DNA from: Elusimicrobiota bacterium
Lineage (GTDB): Bacteria; Elusimicrobiota; Elusimicrobia; Elusimicrobiales; UBA9959
Direction: 5' to 3'
Assembly: GCA_003450815.1 (NCBI GenBank)
Contig: DMES01000048.1
Span: forward strand, 7,703 to 68,745
DNA: 61,043 nucleotides
Every line of letters starts with the position of its first letter. Positions within the stretch are counted from its first letter, which is position 1. Both the position numbers and the translations under genes were made by a program. This document shows, piece by piece, positions 58,797 through 61,043 of this stretch. A model generated the notes under the pieces. It was not told the DNA's origin. It worked only from the letters and a program-made list of their open reading frames with translations, and made no database searches.

Positions 58797-59087
58797 ATGA
58801 TTATCGTGGTCGGTTACGACGTTAATACTGAAACGGCAAAAGGCCGCCGCAGATTAAGGCGGGTTGCTTTGGCCTGTAAGGATTACGGCCAGCGGGTGCA
58901 AAAGTCCGTTTTTGAATGCAAAGTGGGAGACAACGAATGGGTAAAATTCAAAGCCCGTCTGCTTTCCGAAATAGAGGAAAAAGAGGATAGCCTTCGGTTT
59001 TATTTTATAGACGAAGCGTCACAGAGAAGAACGGAGCATTACGGCCTTGGCAAGCCGATTGATTTGAATGGGCCGCTGATTGTGTAG
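58797..59087 (+). CDS. cas2: Cas2
   Basis: 96 residues. Ferredoxin fold: MIIVVGYDVNTETAKGRRRL with D8, then YGQRVQKSVFEC and SLRFYFIDEASQ. The wording is the I-C kind. Scaffold for Cas1 in spacer integration. Last gene before the leader. Confidence 0.95.
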   Translation: MIIVVGYDVNTETAKGRRRLRRVALACKDYGQRVQKSVFECKVGDNEWVKFKARLLSEIEEKEDSLRFYFIDEASQRRTEHYGLGKPIDLNGPLIV

Positions 59088-59318
59088 TGTTCGGCCGTTT
59101 GATGGGAATAGCCCCTGATACGGCACCTACGCATGTATTGCGCCAACTATGTTCTATGGTTTGGTATGCCGGGATTGGCGGAAAGTAAAAATAGCATGAG
59201 AATTAAGCATAATTTAGGTTGTAGGTGTGAAGTTCGGAAAGTGATTTTCTTAAAATTGCCGAAGTTGGCGATTTTAAATGAAAAATGTATTATGGCTGTT
59301 GTATATTTGTAGTATGCT
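59088..59318 (+). promoter_or_regulatory. CRISPR leader region
   Basis: 231 nt between cas2 and the first repeat, AT-rich toward the array. It holds no gene. Contains a promoter-like pair at 59265-59293. Being on the cas1-cas2 side of repeats that end in GATTGAAAC, this is the leader end where new spacers should be added. Confidence 0.65.
59265..59293 (+). promoter_or_regulatory. Predicted promoter of the CRISPR array
   Basis: TTGGCG (59265-59270), 17 nt, TATTAT (59288-59293). Start would be near 59300, about 19 nt before the first repeat, reading into the array. Confidence 0.5.
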
Positions 59319-61043
59319 GTTTCTCCTCTCCGCGAGGAGGGGAGTGGATTGAAACTGTAGATAAATGGATATTCGGATCAACGCGGATAGTTTCTCCTCT
59401 CCGCGAGGAGGGGAGTGGATTGAAACCCATTAAACCACCAATAACTGTACCATGGCACATGTTTCTCCTCTCCGCGAGGAGGGGAGTGGATTGAAACATA
59501 GATACAGAAAGGGGATCGGCTTCAAAATATGGTTTCTCCTCTCCGCGAGGAGGGGAGTGGATTGAAACTTATTAGATTCTATGGCTTACGATACTGCTGG
59601 GGGTTTCTCCTCTCCGCGAGGAGGGGAGTGGATTGAAACATTAACATATATGAAAGTCCAGCTAGTAGAAGGAGGTTTCTCCTCTCCGCGAGGAGGGGAG
59701 TGGATTGAAACGTATTTAGACTTAAATTCCATTTTTTTATTATCGTTTCTCCTCTCCGCGAGGAGGGGAGTGGATTGAAACTCATAAACAGGAACATATT
59801 AAATTAGACAGGAGGGTTTCTCCTCTCCGCGAGGAGGGGAGTGGATTGAAACTCAAGCGCGTCGGCTTTCAGACTGGCCTGTGAGGTTTCTCCTCTCCGC
59901 GAGGAGGGGAGTGGATTGAAACCCGTGTGGCCACCAATATACAGCGGTTGATAGAAGTTTCTCCTCTCCGCGAGGAGGGGAGTGGATTGAAACCACCTGG
60001 TCGTCATGTGATGACTTAGGAAACTTTGTTTCTCCTCTCCGCGAGGAGGGGAGTGGATTGAAACGTTCTGGCTGTGGCGTGTGTGTAACATTCCCATCGT
60101 TTCTCCTCTCCGCGAGGAGGGGAGTGGATTGAAACCACCTTGTCAGGGGTAAACTTGTTCATAATACCCGTTTCTCCTCTCCGCGAGGAGGGGAGTGGAT
60201 TGAAACTTAAATTCTGATATCCCAAAGATGGAATTTATCATGTTTCTCCTCTCCGCGAGGAGGGGAGTGGATTGAAACTAAGTTCTGGGTATTCCATTTT
60301 ATCGCGCTTCAAGTTTCTCCTCTCCGCGAGGAGGGGAGTGGATTGAAACCACCAGTACCGGCACGCGACAAAGCGCTTTCACCGCGTTTCTCCTCTCCGC
60401 GAGGAGGGGAGTGGATTGAAACTATCATTTTTCACCTCTTAATAACATTTCGTACGTTTCTCCTCTCCGCGAGGAGGGGAGTGGATTGAAACTCAAGCGC
60501 GGGCAGACTGGCCTGTGAGTAGATGTGTTTCTCCTCTCCGCGAGGAGGGGAGTGGATTGAAACCAGATTGATATGTTCGGATTCTTTGAGTCTATGGAGT
60601 TTCTCCTCTCCGCGAGGAGGGGAGTGGATTGAAACTTCACACCGGATGCGGTAGTCACGCAGAACTCTGGTTTCTCCTCTCCGCGAGGAGGGGAGTGGAT
60701 TGAAACGCAGATAAATGCCCGCTTTGGCGGAACAGCTGCGGCGTTTCTCCTCTCCGCGAGGAGGGGAGTGGATTGAAACCACGATGGAGAGCAAGCACAG
60801 ATACAGGGGCGGTGTTTCTCCTCTCCGCGAGGAGGGGAGTGGATTGAAACTCTGGACGAATGACTGGAATTTTACCTATTCTGAGTTTCTCCTCTCCGCG
60901 AGGAGGGGAGTGGATTGAAACCTTTTTCAAGTATGTCTATATACTCAAAGACACGTTTCTCCTCTCCGCGAGGAGGGGAGTGGATTGAAACTATCTGGTG
61001 GCCCTTGGCCTGAAGCCGTTCCGCGTTTCTCCTCTCCGCGAGG
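59319..61043 (+). CRISPR. CRISPR array: 24 full 37-nt repeats plus a truncated 25th, 24 spacers
   Basis: Repeats are 37 nt and look identical. They begin GTTTCTCCTCTCC, end GTGGATTGAAAC, have terminal GTTTC/GAAAC inverted ends and an internal CTCCTC...GAGGAG stem. The GATTGAAAC 3' end gives the usual crRNA 5' handle, so transcription runs left to right. First repeat 59319-59355, second 59390-59426, last complete one 60955-60991; a 19-nt repeat piece starts at 61025, and the array continues beyond the window. Spacers are 33-36 nt (mostly 34). Spacers 8 (59853-59885) and 17 (60493-60526) share most of their sequence. No spacer was recognised as matching this window. The short open frames across the array are translations of the repeat. 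Confidence 0.99.

Noticed and set aside
49330..59318. A cas6 gene
   Set aside because: None found between lptG and the array; Cas5 of the I-C kind can process the crRNA.
59356..61024. Spacers targeting genes of this window
   Set aside because: By eye no spacer matched elsewhere in the window; only a computed search could exclude short matches.
59285..61043. Short open frames on both strands across the CRISPR array, all repeating FSSPRGGEWIE- or FQSTPLLAERRN-like text
   Set aside because: They are translations of the 37-nt repeat in several frames, without start signals or conservation.

Overview
The window looks like a chromosomal piece of a diderm (Gram-negative-type) bacterium. It carries LptF/LptG lipopolysaccharide-export permeases, a SprA-like giant outer-membrane protein, a PorV-like outer-membrane barrel protein and a fibronectin-III surface protein with a C-terminal domain of the type IX sorting kind. 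The organism cannot be named from the sequence alone. The mix is compatible with Elusimicrobiota or another lineage with FCB-like secretion parts, but that is an impression, not a test. No rRNA or tRNA gene was seen.

Layout. 1-7.8 kb: cell-surface genes (PorV-like, FN3 protein) and two secreted proteins. 7.9-13.3 kb: threonine synthase, an ApgM-family protein that is probably the homoserine kinase, an unknown 425-residue protein and an aminotransferase. 14.3-19.2 kb: the translation block infC-rpmI-rplT-pheS-pheT. 19.2-25.4 kb: secreted hypothetical proteins (one with an HExxH motif), a B12-binding radical SAM protein and a secreted phosphatase. 25.5-29.9 kb: a ZapB-like/ZapA pair, rarA, xseA-xseB-tlyA. 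30.3-33.9 kb: two methyltransferases, a SPASM radical SAM enzyme and two small lipoproteins. 34-41.4 kb: a TrmA-family RNA methyltransferase, a Cache-type membrane protein, two GH13 amylases and ComF. 41.5-49.3 kb: SprA-like protein and lptF-lptG.

49.8-61.0 kb: a type I CRISPR-Cas locus, closest to I-C, with the order cas3 remnant, cas5, divergent cas8c, cas7, cas3, cas4, a DUF1016/YhcG-type PD-(D/E)XK nuclease, cas1, cas2, then an array of 24 complete 37-nt repeats plus a partial one that runs off the window end. The cas3 remnant sits where I-C systems normally keep cas3. The effector genes look AT-richer than the remnant and than cas4/cas1. I read this as an effector cassette that replaced most of an older I-C operon while leaving its cas3 start and its adaptation genes. 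Two spacers (8 and 17) begin at the same base of one target but differ by a 6-nt indel, which suggests repeated sampling of a varying phage or plasmid.

Between genes the genome is full of hairpins of two kinds. One is built from strings of short degenerate words (GTCACAAG, GTCAGAA, AGGGATAGG and similar) and sometimes runs into coding regions. The other is a family of short palindromes that often begin TAACCYGAAAA directly at a stop codon. Several genes have a TATAAT-like box 6-11 nt before the ATG and no Shine-Dalgarno, which points to leaderless mRNAs.
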